NCBI RefSeq assembly: GCF_024763615.1
Contig: NC_077224.1
Span: 40,434,712-40,498,711, forward strand
DNA length: 64,000 bases
Source: Phlebotomus papatasi
Lineage: Eukaryota; Arthropoda; Insecta; Diptera; Psychodidae
Reading direction: 5' to 3'
The notes below the pieces were generated by a model. The model made no database searches and was not told the origin of the DNA. It saw only the letters and a list, made by a program, of their open reading frames with translations. Position 1 is the stretch's first letter. Each line of letters opens with the position of its first letter. Made by a program: the position numbers and the translations under genes. Below are positions 1 through 11,548 of the stretch, piece after piece.

Positions 1-862
1 TTGACTCTTATTTTGGACGACTTGGTTATTAATTTTTACAACTTGTCTGTAAATTTGGACAGATAATCCGCCTCAACAGGATGCCTATTGTTCTTCATTT
101 CATGAACCAATCATACCAAGTCCTCTTCCTGTTCATGTAAGGGAAACGTAGAATGTCACAGAAGCCCGGAAACTTTCCATATCATTCATTAAAGTGAGTT
201 GACTTCGGTGCTCCAAGTACGTGCGGATTCGCTCATTCTCTGACCTTTCCGGGAGCCTTTCAAGGCATTTCTCGCTACATCTCTTTCGTAGAGATGATGC
301 TCCTTTGTTTCTCCAGGCATTTGTCCAACCTAGTCATCACAAAAGCTAAAAATTCACGAAATTTCGTGAGAAAAACACCTGTCCAAAATAAGAATCATCA
401 CCTCACTGGTGAATGTCTTAAAAAATTTCCCATTTTTCACACGAAAAATCTAATTCACAAGGCAAATCTCACTTCAGGTCAAATGTACAAATCATCAGTA
501 ACGTGAATCAACACAATATTCAATGAATATTCAATAATATCACTCAAAAACAGCGAACAAACTTTGTTAGTACTTCACCAAAACTAAATAAGACTGAAGT
601 AAGCCACGAAGTTCTGTCATATTTCTCGTAAGCAATTGCTCACACTGAATTTTCAACAAAGCAATTTCAACTCAAATCATATTCAAAATTTAACGTATTT
701 AGTGTCAAAATCTTCCAAAAAGAACAAATATTTAGATAGAATTCATTTTTCATCAAATAATGTAATAAAAATCCATCATTTTAATCAATTTATTTTTAGT
801 GTCCAATTTTACCCTCAAAGTGTCCAAATTTAGAAACTGTCCAAAATTATGAGCACTTACCC
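1..862. repeat. Right part of a TIR element with TTGGACA motifs
   Basis: The right end reads GAGCACTTACCC followed by TA, which is the reverse complement of the TA-GGGTAAGTG type of end seen on many other elements in this window. Next to the end lie several short motifs of the form GTCCAAA or TTGGACA (about 20-60, 377-385, 800-845), in both directions. The left end is outside the window. No coding sequence is recognisable; the short open frames look random. It is probably a non-autonomous DNA transposon. Confidence 0.5.
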
Positions 863-972
863 TATATTTCGACCACTCAGAATATAAGTCGAACAACTCG
901 ATTTTTTACAAAAAGCATTTTATTCGCTTTTTGAATACTTTTTTATACCCTCTACCTTCCCTGTGAATATTA

Positions 973-1919
973 GGGGAAAGTGGTCTGCCTTTGAATGCGG
1001 CAGCCTCTGAATATTGCAATTTTTTCATTTTTCTTTAAAGCATAAATTTTTTCTATTAACTATTAGATAGCTATTCATAATCCTCACAAGTCATCAAAAA
1101 ATGCAGACCCTAGCTCTTATTTTATAGGTGCCAGGGCAAAAAAATGAAACTGAGCTCTAAACTGTAATTTTGATGTTACACAATTCATGTGTTTTTTCAT
1201 CATCTAAATAATTTTTCGAACAAATCTTCTATTGTGAGTAATAGAAGGTTATTCTTGGATGGTATAAAGTTGGATGGATAAAGGTTTCCAAATATTGCTC
1301 TGCGGCAGCCTTTGAATCTTAATGTTGTGTGCCTTTGAATCCTCTCTTTCCATACATTGAAACATCTGACAGCTTCCTGTCCGGGAGCAGAATAGAACTC
1401 CTACTTTGGTCTGACGAATGTCATACAAATACTTATAACATGCTATCTTGCTCCAGCTGGGATGTTTCAAGTTGACAATTGTCAACTTCAATGGCGTTTT
1501 CTTATAAATTTTTCAGTGAAAAACAGTGCTTCAGAAAAATGTAAAAAATGTTGTTGTATAATGACTTTTGACTACAGTGATGGTTTTATTGAGTGCATTA
1601 GGGTTCATGCTAATTAATTATGGGCCGTTTCATGTTATAACCCTAATATTCTCAGTGAAAAATTAAGATTCAAAGGCTGCCTCAACTACGTTCAAAGGCA
1701 GACCATGCAGGCTGCCTTTGAATATATCGACATCACATTTTCAAGTTCCTCACCAGGAAAAACTGAGGACTTGCGAGTCCTGAATGGGGTAAGCATAGAA
1801 GCTTAATGAACAAGAGATTTTTTGGTGTAGTGCAAAGTAAAATTCATGTTGTAGTTTACTCTGAAAAAAATCTCAAATTTTGAACATCATTTTTCGTTCA
1901 AAGGCAGACCACTTTCCCC
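973..1919. mobile_element. 947-bp TIR element, TA duplication, GGCAGnCTTTGAA motifs
   Basis: The ends are nearly perfect inverted repeats of at least 24 bp beginning GGGGAAAGTGGTCTGCC, directly flanked by TA at 971-972 and 1920-1921. Inside, the motif GGCAGCCTTTGAAT or its reverse complement recurs near 1003, 1303, 1330, 1669, 1690 and 1708. There is no recognisable transposase. TA duplication is typical of Tc1/mariner-like and some other DNA transposons, so this is inferred to be non-autonomous. Confidence 0.8.
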
Positions 1920-2257
1920 TAAACTTGAAAGATAATTATTTTCAATGTTATTAAGATTTTAAATCACAAAAAATCCTATACTCTGTATGTAAAAAATCTC
2001 AGCTGCGAGTTATTCGTTTCTTATTCTGAGCGGTCGATTTCACTATTTTTATTATGACTAAATTATATTTCAACTGATCATATTTTTTACTAAAATACTG
2101 CCCAATCTGCTACACCTTTTTTAATTCGCCATCTTTGAGTTATTTCTGAGTTATTCTTACGTTAAATAGCCTGCATATTGACCTACATATTTGCATTGAC
2201 TTTCCGTAATATTACCCTCAAATGACTAAAAAGAAACTTTTATTTGGAATCCAGAGC

Positions 2258-2479
2258 AGGGAAAAGTGCCCATGCTTGATACCATTGGAAGCTTCGTAAT
2301 GACTAAATTTTCTATATGTTTTACAATATTTATGTGACTCATCGCAACCATATTTTAAAAACTACGGGAAATTGGCCAGTTTTTAAAATACATTGCGGAG
2401 TCACGTTTATTGAGAAACATAGGAAAAATTTAGTCATTACGAAGCTTCCAATGGTATCAAGCATGGGCACTTCCCCCTA
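2258..2479. mobile_element. Fold-back MITE, copy 1 (about 220 bp)
   Basis: Arms of about 50 bp are inverted repeats: GTGCCCATGCTTGATACC at the left and its complement at the right, continuing through GGAAGCTTCGTAATGAC. A second copy of the same element lies at 4576-4791 and is very similar over its full length, which defines the ends. There is no coding capacity. Confidence 0.8.
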
Positions 2480-3007
2480 CGAGTATAAAATGCTACTTGG
2501 GGATCTTTTCTGAATTCAAAGTGAAAATTTTCTAGTGATAGCATCACAAATTTGATGGATTTCTCCGTTAAACGACTTGTTTATCTTGATCTTGATTCAA
2601 TCAACCAACTGCATCTCCTTCAAATACCATTCTTTTCCTTTCCCCCTGGTTTTGAACTTCCTTCTCGTCTTGTGAGCAATTGTATTAGATTTTGTTGAAA
2701 GGGTTATATTCTTTGGTATTTTGCTTTTTTTTCTTTTTTGTAATGTACTTGCACACAAAAAACACTCCTATTTGATGGTGAGTATATTTAATTGCACGAC
2801 CCGAAGAGAGATGGTCGGGAAATGGGTATTTAATCGATAAAATAAATATCAATTACTGCCAATATTGAAGTCCTCCTCCCATGAAATGGGGTGGACGATA
2901 AAAGAAGTGCGGTGTATGTGACTCTTTTTCACTAAATTCTCTCTCTATTTTATTTTTATTTTTATATTTTTTTTTTTGCGTTGCTGGATGTTTGCTGGAT
3001 ATTCTAG
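2480..3007 (+). other. End of the last DDR-like intron
   Basis: No repeats or coding signal are recognised. A long T-rich tract at about 2945-2980 and the sequence ATTCTAG at 3001-3007 form the splice acceptor for the kinase exon that follows. Confidence 0.5.
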
Positions 3008-3160
3008 GCACTGCCACCCATTCCGATGAACTGTCCAAGAGAGATTTATGATCTAATGTGCGAATGTTGGCAGCGAAATGAGCAGAACCGGCCGAATTTC
3101 CGTGAAATTCATCTGTTTCTACAACGAAAGAATTTGGGATACAAACCGGCCACATATTGA
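3008..3160 (+). CDS. Last coding exon of a DDR-like receptor tyrosine kinase
   Basis: After the acceptor ATTCTAG the exon runs 51 codons in phase 0 to a TGA. The 50 residues include CPREIYDLMCECWQRNEQNR followed by PNFREIHLFLQRKN. This is the final lobe of a tyrosine kinase domain: the CP..IYdLM..CW motif and the RP.F.EI helix. The protein stops only about 16 residues after that helix, so there is no long cytoplasmic tail. That, and the EIH-LxLQ pattern, fit discoidin domain receptors (collagen-binding receptor kinases in the plasma membrane) better than ROR, Trk or MuSK. The preceding exon, expected to carry the APE and WSFG motifs, was not found in positions 1-3000, so the intron is at least 3 kb. 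The family (tyrosine kinase) is near certain; the DDR assignment is a judgement from the tail. Confidence 0.8.
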   Translation, partial: ALPPIPMNCPREIYDLMCECWQRNEQNRPNFREIHLFLQRKNLGYKPATY

Positions 3161-4020
3161 CAGGAGGAGAAATTCTGACTGGATGATGAGGATATGGAGG
3201 AGAGAATTTCATGGGATAATTAGTGATGTGAATGTGTTGTGTGTGTGGGGTTAAGGATCACATTTTCATGATTAATTTTCTCTCCAATTTCAAGCTTTTG
3301 GCTCCACAACACAGAAAAAAAAACTGCGTGAAGAATTTGCCAATCAATTGAACTTTTGGCTCTCTTCGGTATCGGATGTGAATATATTTTGTGTTTTCGA
3401 CAATATGAGTTATTGTAAATTAATTTCGTATTATATATAGCACATTTTGGAAAGTGAACTAACGTGAAATTGAATGTGAATGACAAGCAGACAAATACCA
3501 CGAAGAACAATGCTGGAAATTTTCCTCCTCCATCACCAATTTAATAATTATAAAATAGCATTAGTGGAAGACACAATTGTGTACATATGGAGTCTCTTAG
3601 TGAAGTAATTTAATATTCATCAAATTAATTATTATAATTGCTGATATAATATTTATATACACCTTCCCCTGATCCCCCCTCCTCCTGCTGCCCCATTAGA
3701 CATAATTATGGATAAATCTGTGGGTTTTGTGATCAATCAATCAATGATGCTCTTCTGTGAAAAAAAAAACGTATAAACCCTTTTTTATCGTGTAAAAAAA
3801 ACTATATATATATATATATTAATTAAAAAAAAAACATTACAAGGAAGTGACAAAAAAATCGTACTATAAGTGTTACAGAAATCATCAAAAGCACATGAAA
3901 TTGTAGGAGAAAAAAACCAATTAAAACAAATCGAACAAACGTTTTAACCAAAACACAAACACCATCCCCCAAAATGTCGCAAAAACTGCAATTAAATAAA
4001 TTAGTGACCGTGAATAAATT
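3161..4020 (+). other. Probable 3' UTR of the kinase gene
   Basis: This stretch follows the stop codon and has no recognised repeat apart from a TA microsatellite at about 3803-3819. Possible poly(A) signals AATAAA lie at 3995-4000 and 4013-4018, which would give a 3' UTR of about 850 nt. The extent is inferred, not shown. Confidence 0.35.
3803..3819. repeat. (TA)n microsatellite
   Basis: Eight TA dinucleotides in a row. Confidence 0.8.
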
Positions 4021-4575
4021 TAAAATTAATCAGATAACATCCCAAAAATCATGTCAAGTAGCGTAATACATTGATAGCGTATTTGAATTTATTATTATGC
4101 GTATAAAATGGAATTAATTAGTGAAAAAAAAATTTTTTATGGTAATTAATTCATAATCACTCAATGAACAGTGAATTTTTGAAATAACACACAGGCTGAA
4201 AGTATAAAAAAAAAAAATAGCATGAGGAATCATAAATTAGTATGAAATTGAATTATTTCCACTCCGTATTAATTATGTAAAACATTTTAATCTCATTTTC
4301 TGAACTCGCTTCTTACCGTACAGAAAAAGCTCTTATTTCTTCGTTTCCAAGGAGAAGTTTTTTTTTGTGGATTTTTCACGGAAATTGCAGATTTTACAGG
4401 AAGATTTTTTTTTAAAAAATATATCTTTGTGAAAAATCTATTATTGAAACATTCTGAGGTAAGACTTTAAATCCGACGAACAGAATTCGATGAGGAAATT
4501 TCTAAAACAAGAGGTTATGTTGGAAAGTGAGGTTATGTTAAAGAAAAAACCTGAATAACGTCATAGCACAGGTTA

Positions 4576-4791
4576 GGGGAAGGTACCCATGCTTGATACC
4601 ATTGGAAGCTTCGTAATGACTAAATTTTCTATGTAATATAACATATTTGTGACTCATCGCAACCATATTTTAAAAACTATGGGAAAGTTGCCAGTTTTAA
4701 AATAAATTGCGAAGTCACGTTTGTCGAGAAACATAGAAAAAATTTAGTCATTACGAAGCTTCCAATGGTATCAAGCATGGGCACTTTCCCC
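4576..4791. mobile_element. Fold-back MITE, copy 2 (216 bp)
   Basis: This is the second copy of the element at 2258-2479. It starts GGGGAAGGTACCCATGC and ends GCATGGGCACTTTCCCC, with TA at 4574-4575 and 4792-4793. The inner arms (GATACCATTGGAAGCTTCG) are also inverted. Two GAGGTTATGT motifs lie just to its left (4500-4560). Confidence 0.85.
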
Positions 4792-4834
4792 TATTAATTT
4801 TCTAAGAAGTAAAATAGCTGCCCTTATAATGAGA

Positions 4835-5363
4835 GGGCACTCAATGGGTCAAGTGGTAGAGCACTCGCTCTATGATGCAAATGTCCCGGGTTCGAATCCC
4901 CTTTAGGTCACCAGGAATTTTTCTGGCGTTAAAGGTGTTCGGATTGCATCCAGTGAAGCTTCACTGCACTTGATTCCACGGGCATGGGATTGACAATTTC
5001 ATCCGGTATAAGAAAAAATAATAACACTGAGAAAAAAGGGGGTGCGATTAACTTTTTTTCCTCATAATTTTAACACTTTTTATGTGTAAAAATATATCAA
5101 CATTTTTTAATGTTAATTTTACACTTTTTAAGGGTAAAATTAACACGAAAAAGGGTAACTTTAACCCCTTATACACCTAGAAAGCATTATATTTACACCG
5201 ATTTCGGATCAATACTGCAGGGTAAAATAAACATTTCCGGAATGTTATTTTAACTTTCTCGGATTTCTGTCAGTAGTGAATGCATTTCTAGAAATCCCCT
5301 TGCGGGAAGGCCTTGTTCCTTCATGGAACGTTGTGCCAGCATTATTATTATTATTAATATTAT
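4835..5363 (+). mobile_element. tRNA-derived SINE (family A), interrupted copy
   Basis: The head has an internal RNA polymerase III promoter: a box A-like GTGGTAGAGCACTCG and a perfect box B, GGGTTCGAATCCC. The tRNA-like part resembles tRNA-Ala, but it cannot fold as a gene with a proper acceptor stem. The body (CCAGGAATTTTTCTGGCG, then GGTGTTCGGATTGCATCC) also occurs at 17399-17690. The tail is an ATT repeat at 5341-5357. Positions 5025-5278 are a foreign MITE inserted in the body; removing it and one AA restores the sequence of the other copy. Confidence 0.85.
5025..5278 (-). mobile_element. CACTG-ended MITE copy 1, inside a SINE
   Basis: This copy begins CACTGAGAAAAA and ends with a slightly decayed CAGTAGTG. 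It is flanked by AA on both sides (5023-5024, 5279-5280). Inside are the marks of the family: GTTAATCGCACC, GTGTAAAATTAACATT, CTGCAGGGTAAAAT and CCGATTTCGG-like segments. It is reversed relative to the copy at 6590-6843. It has no coding capacity. CACT ends with 2-bp duplications suggest an EnSpm/CACTA origin, by inference. Confidence 0.85.
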
Positions 5364-5424
5364 TTTGAGAATTTTGTGTTAAAATTCATGTAGAAGTTCT
5401 TAAGCCCCTTAACAGTCCAACTCC

Positions 5425-5600
5425 TGCTGATGCTCGAGAATATTTAGCCTGTAAAACTTGGAAATAGAGGATTAGGTAAAGGAAACTTTTGAAAATGATC
5501 TCTAATTGATGGTCCTAAACCCTCACTGTATCACAGTTTCGGATAAAACTTTATTGGTAAATTTTAGAGGCTAGATATTCTCGAGGATGAGCCTGAGTCT
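5425..5600 (+). repeat. Dispersed repeat, copy related to 16469-16640
   Basis: The sequence from CTGATGCTCGAGAATATTTA onwards resembles 16469-16640 (CTGATGCTCAAGAACATTTA, then CCTGTAAAAnTT). The match is diverged and its ends are unclear. Confidence 0.5.
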
Positions 5601-5939
5601 ATTTGAGCACTAAGACTGTTCCATTTTTCCTTTTAGTAGTCTCAGTGGCGGAACCAAGAGCTCTAAAATCAGATTATTGTAAATTTGGTTCTTTTAAGCT
5701 TTACTTAAATATCCTACAAGATTATTTTAAGAAAAAAAAAATCTTAGGTTTCCTAGAAGGAAAATCTTTCAGTTTTTGAGGTTATCATTGTCATACGAAT
5801 AGGTGAAAATTACTTAACTGAATTAGAATGGTCTACTAGAATTTCATCATCTGCAGTATTTGCAGATTGATACTTTTTAAGTGTCTTTTATTCAATCCAA
5901 CTTGCTTAATAATTGCAAATAAGTTCTTTGAATCCTTTA

Positions 5940-7130
5940 AAATTTGAGGTTAGGATCGTTAAACCTCCTCCATTGAAGTAAGATGTATTACATTCCAAAC
6001 AGATTCAATGAAGGTTTATTTAGACTTTCATTTGACCAATCTTAATTAAAAAGGAACGTGGATATTCTACTATGTCTCCCAAAAGTTGAGGTTAGAATCG
6101 TAACATTTTCCTTCGCGAAAAATAACCAAGCTAATTTATAAAGAAAATCAGCTATTACACTTGAATTTTTCATTTTTATTACGTCTATGAAAAATTGCTA
6201 AAAGACAAAGTTTTATTAAAACCTTTAGAAATTGACGTTAGAAACGTTAGACAGCCCTCCGTGTTTAAGGGATGTCAAACTAAAGATTTCAATGAATCCT
6301 ACAGCTAATCCTGTTAGAATCCACCTCATTTCTATTCAATAAACAAGAATCTAACAATTCTAACCTGAGTGTCTGCAGGATAAAATCAAATAAATCTATA
6401 AAAAGGTGAATATTAAATTCTTTAAGCACTAAAATTTGAATAACCAGAATTTAAACTTTGTATAAGATTCACTGAAATTTTTTATTTGATTGATTTTACT
6501 AAAACTGACTCAAAACTACAAATATATTCCATTAAACTCTTCAAGCATTGAGGTTAGAATCAATAGGTCTACCTTCTCTGAAATTTATACACTGAGAGAA
6601 ATCCGAAAAAGTTAAAATAACATTCCCAAAATGCTAATTTTACCCTGCAGTTTTGACCGAAATCGGTGTAAATATTATGCTTTTTAGGTGTATTATGGGT
6701 TAAAGTTACCCTTTTTATGTTAATTTTACCCTTTAAAGGTGTAAAATTGACATTAAAAAATGTTGATATATTTTTACACCTAAAAAGTGTTAAAAAAAAT
6801 GAAGAGAAAAAGTTAATCGCACCTCCATTTTTTTTTCTCAGTGTAAGTTGATTTCTAAATGAAATTAGTTGTAGAATTCAGTGAGAACTCTTTTAACTCT
6901 CATTTGATCGAATTTGTCCCTTTGCCGAACAAATAACAGAGTTCTATTAAATTATCAAGAATTGAGGTTAGAATCATTAGACCTTCTATAATTGGATTAA
7001 AGTGGGGTATATTCTGGATAAATATGCTTATGGAAGTTACTTACGATTCCGTTTCTTTTTGATCAAGATTTTCTTTATAAAAAAATAAGATATTTGGTGT
7101 AACCTCTTAGAATTGAGGTTAGGGGAACTG
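5940..7130 (+). repeat. Degenerate tandem array, period about 150 bp
   Basis: The phrase TTGAGGTTAGAATCRTTAG or close variants appears at about 5944, 6091, 6236, 6549, 6964 and 7116. The spacings are 147, 145, 313 (two periods), 415 and 152. The 415 gap contains the 254-bp MITE at 6590-6843, and becomes about 160 without it. The units are otherwise poorly conserved, so the array is old. Confidence 0.55.
6590..6843 (+). mobile_element. CACTG-ended MITE copy 2 (254 bp)
   Basis: The element runs from CACTGAGAGAAATCCG to TTTCTCAGTG, with TA on both sides (6588-6589, 6844-6845). It contains CCCTGCAG, GACCGAAATCGGTGTAAAT and AGTTAATCGCACC. It lies inside the tandem array described at 5940-7130. 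Confidence 0.88.
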
Positions 7131-9240
7131 CAAATTAATGCAAATTACTGCAAATTTAAACAAAATTCCTTCAAATTTTCAATATATTCGAATTGCAAAC
7201 TGACTTATTACTCATAATTGACTCGCTAAGAACAAGAATCGATCATTTTAATAAAGAAATGCATATACGAAAGGCTCCTTTACAACTAAAAAATGATCAA
7301 ATCTGTACAATTTTTAGGTTAAAACTAGTCAGAATATCTCTGATGTCTATATAAAAAAAAGACTTCCTTGGTCTGTAATTGATAAAAATAAGCAGGAGTA
7401 TTGATTACAAAATGAAAAAAAAATCAAGGGAGAATAGTTCTGAGTTTGACGGTCAATTGATTCTTCAATCCTTACAAATTCTATTATTTGTGGTTATGTG
7501 CAAGATTTCAGAATTGAAACCTGAGCACAAGGGTTTTTTTAAGAATTGAATTGAATTGAATTGAAATAGTTTGTCAAATAAAACTAAAAAGAACATATCT
7601 GTGGTTATGTTAGAATTGTTAAAATACATTGAACATAACCACAAATTGATAAATCCAGAACTCACTTGCTTTTTTGATTTTTGCTGAATGGGTTGTCTAT
7701 GAAATCAATTATAAAGCCAAGATTTTTTTTTGTTACGGACATTTTCTTTACATTTTAACTCCAAGCGCTCATAGCCATACTAGTGCCGAACCTAACCTCT
7801 AAAACAAAAAGATGGAACAGTCCTTTCTGTAGCTGTAAATTTTTCAATCCAGAATTAATTCAACAGGGTTACTTACAAAAAAAGTTAGGTATTTCCAAAA
7901 TGAACATTTAGAAAATGTTTAGAAGGTTTAATGAAAAACCTATAGATCCTCTTGTTGAGGTTATGTGATTTTAAGGTTATGCGTCACTCTTACAACATAA
8001 CCTCTTGTGTACTTAAAGAAATTTTCTACACTGAAATTCTTTCAATTTAAATAAATTCTAGAAGAAATTATGGACTTTTGAGGACTGAAGCTCTAGTAAG
8101 GGCTTTAGCCTCGTAAATTGAGTATTAAGTTACGCTGAAATTTGAGTGAGATATATATTTTTCTTCGAATTGAAAAATATGAATCCCTTCTTTGGAATTT
8201 TCACAGAAACACTAAAAGAAATGTGCATAAAGTGTCTAAAAGAAATCTCACTGAGCATTTCCCCACACGAGAATTTGTAAATCTATCTTATAGAGAAAAT
8301 ACTTTAATTATATCTATATACTATATGTATTATAAAGAAAAAAAAAAGGAAAAGAAAGTGACATTGTACTCACCTCTTGAGAACTGTACGAATGATTTTT
8401 GACAATAACTACGATGATATATCTACTCTAAAGACAAGTAAATGAAAAGAGAAAAAAATGAGATAAAATTTGAGAAATTGCGAACTTTATATAAAGAAAA
8501 AAGAAAATAATAGAAATTTCCGTTTATTTTTCTGTGTAAACCTGAATGTAAATGAAATGATAAAGACGATGTAGTTAAATCGAGATTGAGAATTAAGCGA
8601 AAAGTGTAAAATTGTGCTGTAAAATTTGTATAAACTCTTAGTTTTCTTCTATCCCTTTTTGAAATTACTACCTTTTTGACTCCCAGAAAGGAGCATTAAA
8701 ATGGAAAGACTTTTGAGATGATTTTTTTCTTGTATAATTCATTATTCATTCAGTTCTTTCTGCCACTTGAAGGACACCTTCAATTAACTGTGTGAGAATT
8801 TTGCAAATCTTCCAATACCTTATATAAAAAAAAGAAGTGAATAAATCCATAATGTCTTATTTTTATATCTTATAGGAAATGATAACATAGGAGTATCACT
8901 ATGAAACCTCAGGAATTTCCCGCGCTTTTTAAATCTATATAAATCGATCTCCGAGTATCTCAACTCATCGCTTTTCGAAGAATTTTTCTTGTGGCAGAAA
9001 GTTCCTCAGTAACAAAACAAAAAAATCTCTCTCAAAGTACATTTTTTATACGCTTATAATTTAAACTTCTTATCTTTTTTCCTTTGTGAGAGAATGACTG
9101 TGTAAAAAACAAGTAAATCATTTGTAGAGTTTTCTGCAAAGGATTTGATGTGAAGCATTTTCGAAAGAATGTATAATTTTACATTATCTATAAAATGCTT
9201 AAGATAAATCATCAATGTACAAATCCATCTGTAATGATTT
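7131..9240. other. Non-coding, no clear element
   Basis: No exon, terminal inverted repeat or SINE was recognised. Between 7490 and 8010 the motif GGTTATGT or ACATAACC occurs about eight times, part of the dispersed motif described in the findings. A short (AATTG)n run lies at 7545-7565. Confidence 0.4.
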
Positions 9241-9393
9241 GCATCAGACAACCCTAATTCTAGTACTTTTGACATTTAATTTTCTTTCCAAAACTAGAAA
9301 GATTTCAGGATATTTCAAATAAAATTCTTAAATTGAGTGCTACGAAGAAGAAACTAAGTTTAATATTTAGGAGCATTTGAACTAATCATTCTT

Positions 9394-10630
9394 CATTCTA
9401 GCAGTTTTGACATTTAGGTTTTTTATGTAAAACGAGAGAGAAATACAATCTTTTCTCTATCGTAAACATTTCAAGCCATCACTTTTAATTTGGGAGTTTC
9501 GGAGAGTAATTTGTAATTTTTTCAAGTATAAATTACATCAGGTAACTCATTCTAGTACTTTTGATAATCGTTCTTATTGAAAACCTATAAAGAATGCAAG
9601 TAACTGTTTGTAGTGTGAACATTTACAGTGATACTGATTTACGAAGGAGTTCTAGTGAGCAACTCATAGTTACACTAAAAACACACATTCTAGTAGTTTT
9701 GACATTTCGGTTTTTTGTGTAAAGCGAGACAATCACAATCTTTTCGACCTATTGTAAACATTTCAAGCCACTATACTTAATTTGGGAATTTCGGATAGCA
9801 ATTTGTAATTTTTTCCAGTATAAAATACCTCAGGTAACTCCTTGGGTAACTCTCCTTCTAGTTTTTTTTTGACATTAATTCTTATTGAATACCTAGACAG
9901 AATTTAAGTAACTGCAGTGACTGTGTTGTAAACATTTAAAGTCAAATTGATTTATCAAGGAGTTGTAGTGAGCAACTCATAGTTATGCTCGTTACGCTGA
10001 AAAACATTCTAGCAGATTTGAGATTTATGGTTTTTTGTGTAAAGCGAGAGAAAATATAATCTTTATTTTCTATTTTAAAAATGTCAAGCCACCACTTTTA
10101 ATTTGAGAGTTTCGGAGAGGATTTTGTAATTTTTTCAAGGATAAATTACCTAAGGTAACTCCCATTCTAGTAGTTTTTTATTGACAATCGTTCTTATTGA
10201 ATACCTGGACAGAATTTAAGAAACTGTATTGTGAACATTTAAAGTCAAATTGTTTTACCAAGGAGTTCTAGTGAGCAACTCATAGTTACGCTGAAAAACA
10301 CATTCTAGCAGATTTGAGATTTATGTTTTTTTTTGTGTAAAGCGAGAGAAAATATAATCTTTATTTTCTATTTTAAAAATGTCAAGCCACCAGTTTTAAT
10401 TTGGGATTTAATTTGTAATTTTTTTTCCAAGTATAAATTACCTCAGGTAACTCTCATTCTTGTAGTTTTTTTCGACAATCGTTCTTATTGAATAATTAGA
10501 CAAAATTTAAGGAACTGCAGTAACTGTATTGTGACCATTAAAAGTCAAATTGATTTACCAAGGAGTTCTAGTGAGCAACTCATAGTTACGCTGAAAAACA
10601 CATTCTAGCAGTTTTGACATTTATTTTCTC
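9394..10630 (+). repeat. Tandem repeat array, unit about 300 bp, four units
   Basis: Units start with CATTCTAGYAGTTTTGACAT at 9394, 9686, 10005, 10301 and 10601 (spacings 292, 319, 296, 300). Each unit then has AAGCGAGAGA, TCAAGCCACC, TTAATTTGGG, a second half starting ATTCTAGTAGTTTTTT, CGTTCTTATTGAATACC, and finally GAGTTCTAGTGAGCAACTCA. The units are clearly homologous along their whole length. There is no coding frame in common. Confidence 0.85.
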
Positions 10631-10887
10631 AGAAAATAAATACAATGATTTTGTTTCGTTGGAGATTTCAAACGAAATTGATAGGCTGAAAACTATTTGA
10701 AAGTTATATTTTAAATGAAGCATTAATTTTCTATCATTTTTATCAGAGTAATTTTTGCGTTTATTGTATTTCTACAAAAAGGATCTTCTCGAAAAGTTCA
10801 TTAGAAAATAACTATTTTTCTTATTTATTATATATTTCACATAAATTGTTAAACTGTTAGTGTTGCGGAGTAACTTACATTTATATA

Positions 10888-11071
10888 CCGTAGATGCTTG
10901 GGACTTTGCCCTCCTGTTTTCTCAAGCTTTTTTTTTTTAATTCTAGCACTTAGGAATTGTCTTTATTGATCGGACATAGTAGATCGGATCGATGAAAACC
11001 ATTCTTGACTACTAGAATTGAAGAAAAGCTTACAAAAAGCAAATGTGCGGCAAAATCACCTGCATCTACTG
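10888..11071 (+). mobile_element. TIR MITE, CCGTAGATGC family, copy 1
   Basis: The ends CCGTAGATGC and GCATCTACTG are inverted repeats. An internal AGATCGGAT segment and the pair TTCTAGCA/CTAGAATT match the copy at 16887-17069. No coding sequence. Confidence 0.7.
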
Positions 11072-11475
11072 TTTGAAAATCCATCAGACAATCCCCATTC
11101 TAGCAGTTTTTATATTTGTTCTTTTCTTAGAGCTTAGTAGAAACATATCCTCATGGCCATTTTTCATGTGATTTGGCTAGTTTGACTATCACAAAGGTGT
11201 ATTATACAATATGTACTTCAATGAGAATTCTATTAGGCAATCCTTATTCTAGAAATTTTGAAATTGCCCTCTTCAGAATTTTAGTATATTTTTAATTTCT
11301 AGATTAGTAGAAACTTAACTGCTATAATGAAATCTTGCACAGTAAAAATAGTTTCATCAATTTTTGGTAGATCCTTATTCTAACAATTTTACCATTAGTT
11401 CTCGCAAATCTTTGCAAAATAATCTTTAATGCTATGATTGTTGAAAACTGATCTGCTAGATGGAGGGTTGGATAA

Positions 11476-11522
11476 AGGCATCTACACATTGGGAGCAATT
11501 TTCGTCAAAAATTGAGTTTTGG
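11476..11522 (+). repeat. Fragment of GTCTACACACTAG MITE
   Basis: AAGGCATCTACACATTGG and CAATTTTCGTCAAAAATTG match the left end of the elements at 14461-14598 and 15568-15703. The right end is missing. Confidence 0.55.
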
Positions 11523-11548
11523 AAAGAAATCATTTAACTGTTGTAGAC

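Noticed and set aside
2853..3212. 119-codon - strand frame
   Set aside because: It is the antisense shadow of the kinase exon at 3008-3160.
4835..4912. tRNA-Ala gene
   Set aside because: Good box B, but no acceptor stem, and the sequence continues into a SINE body shared with 17399-17690.
9394..10630. CRISPR-like array
   Set aside because: The repeats are whole 300-bp units in an animal genome, without short direct repeats and variable spacers.
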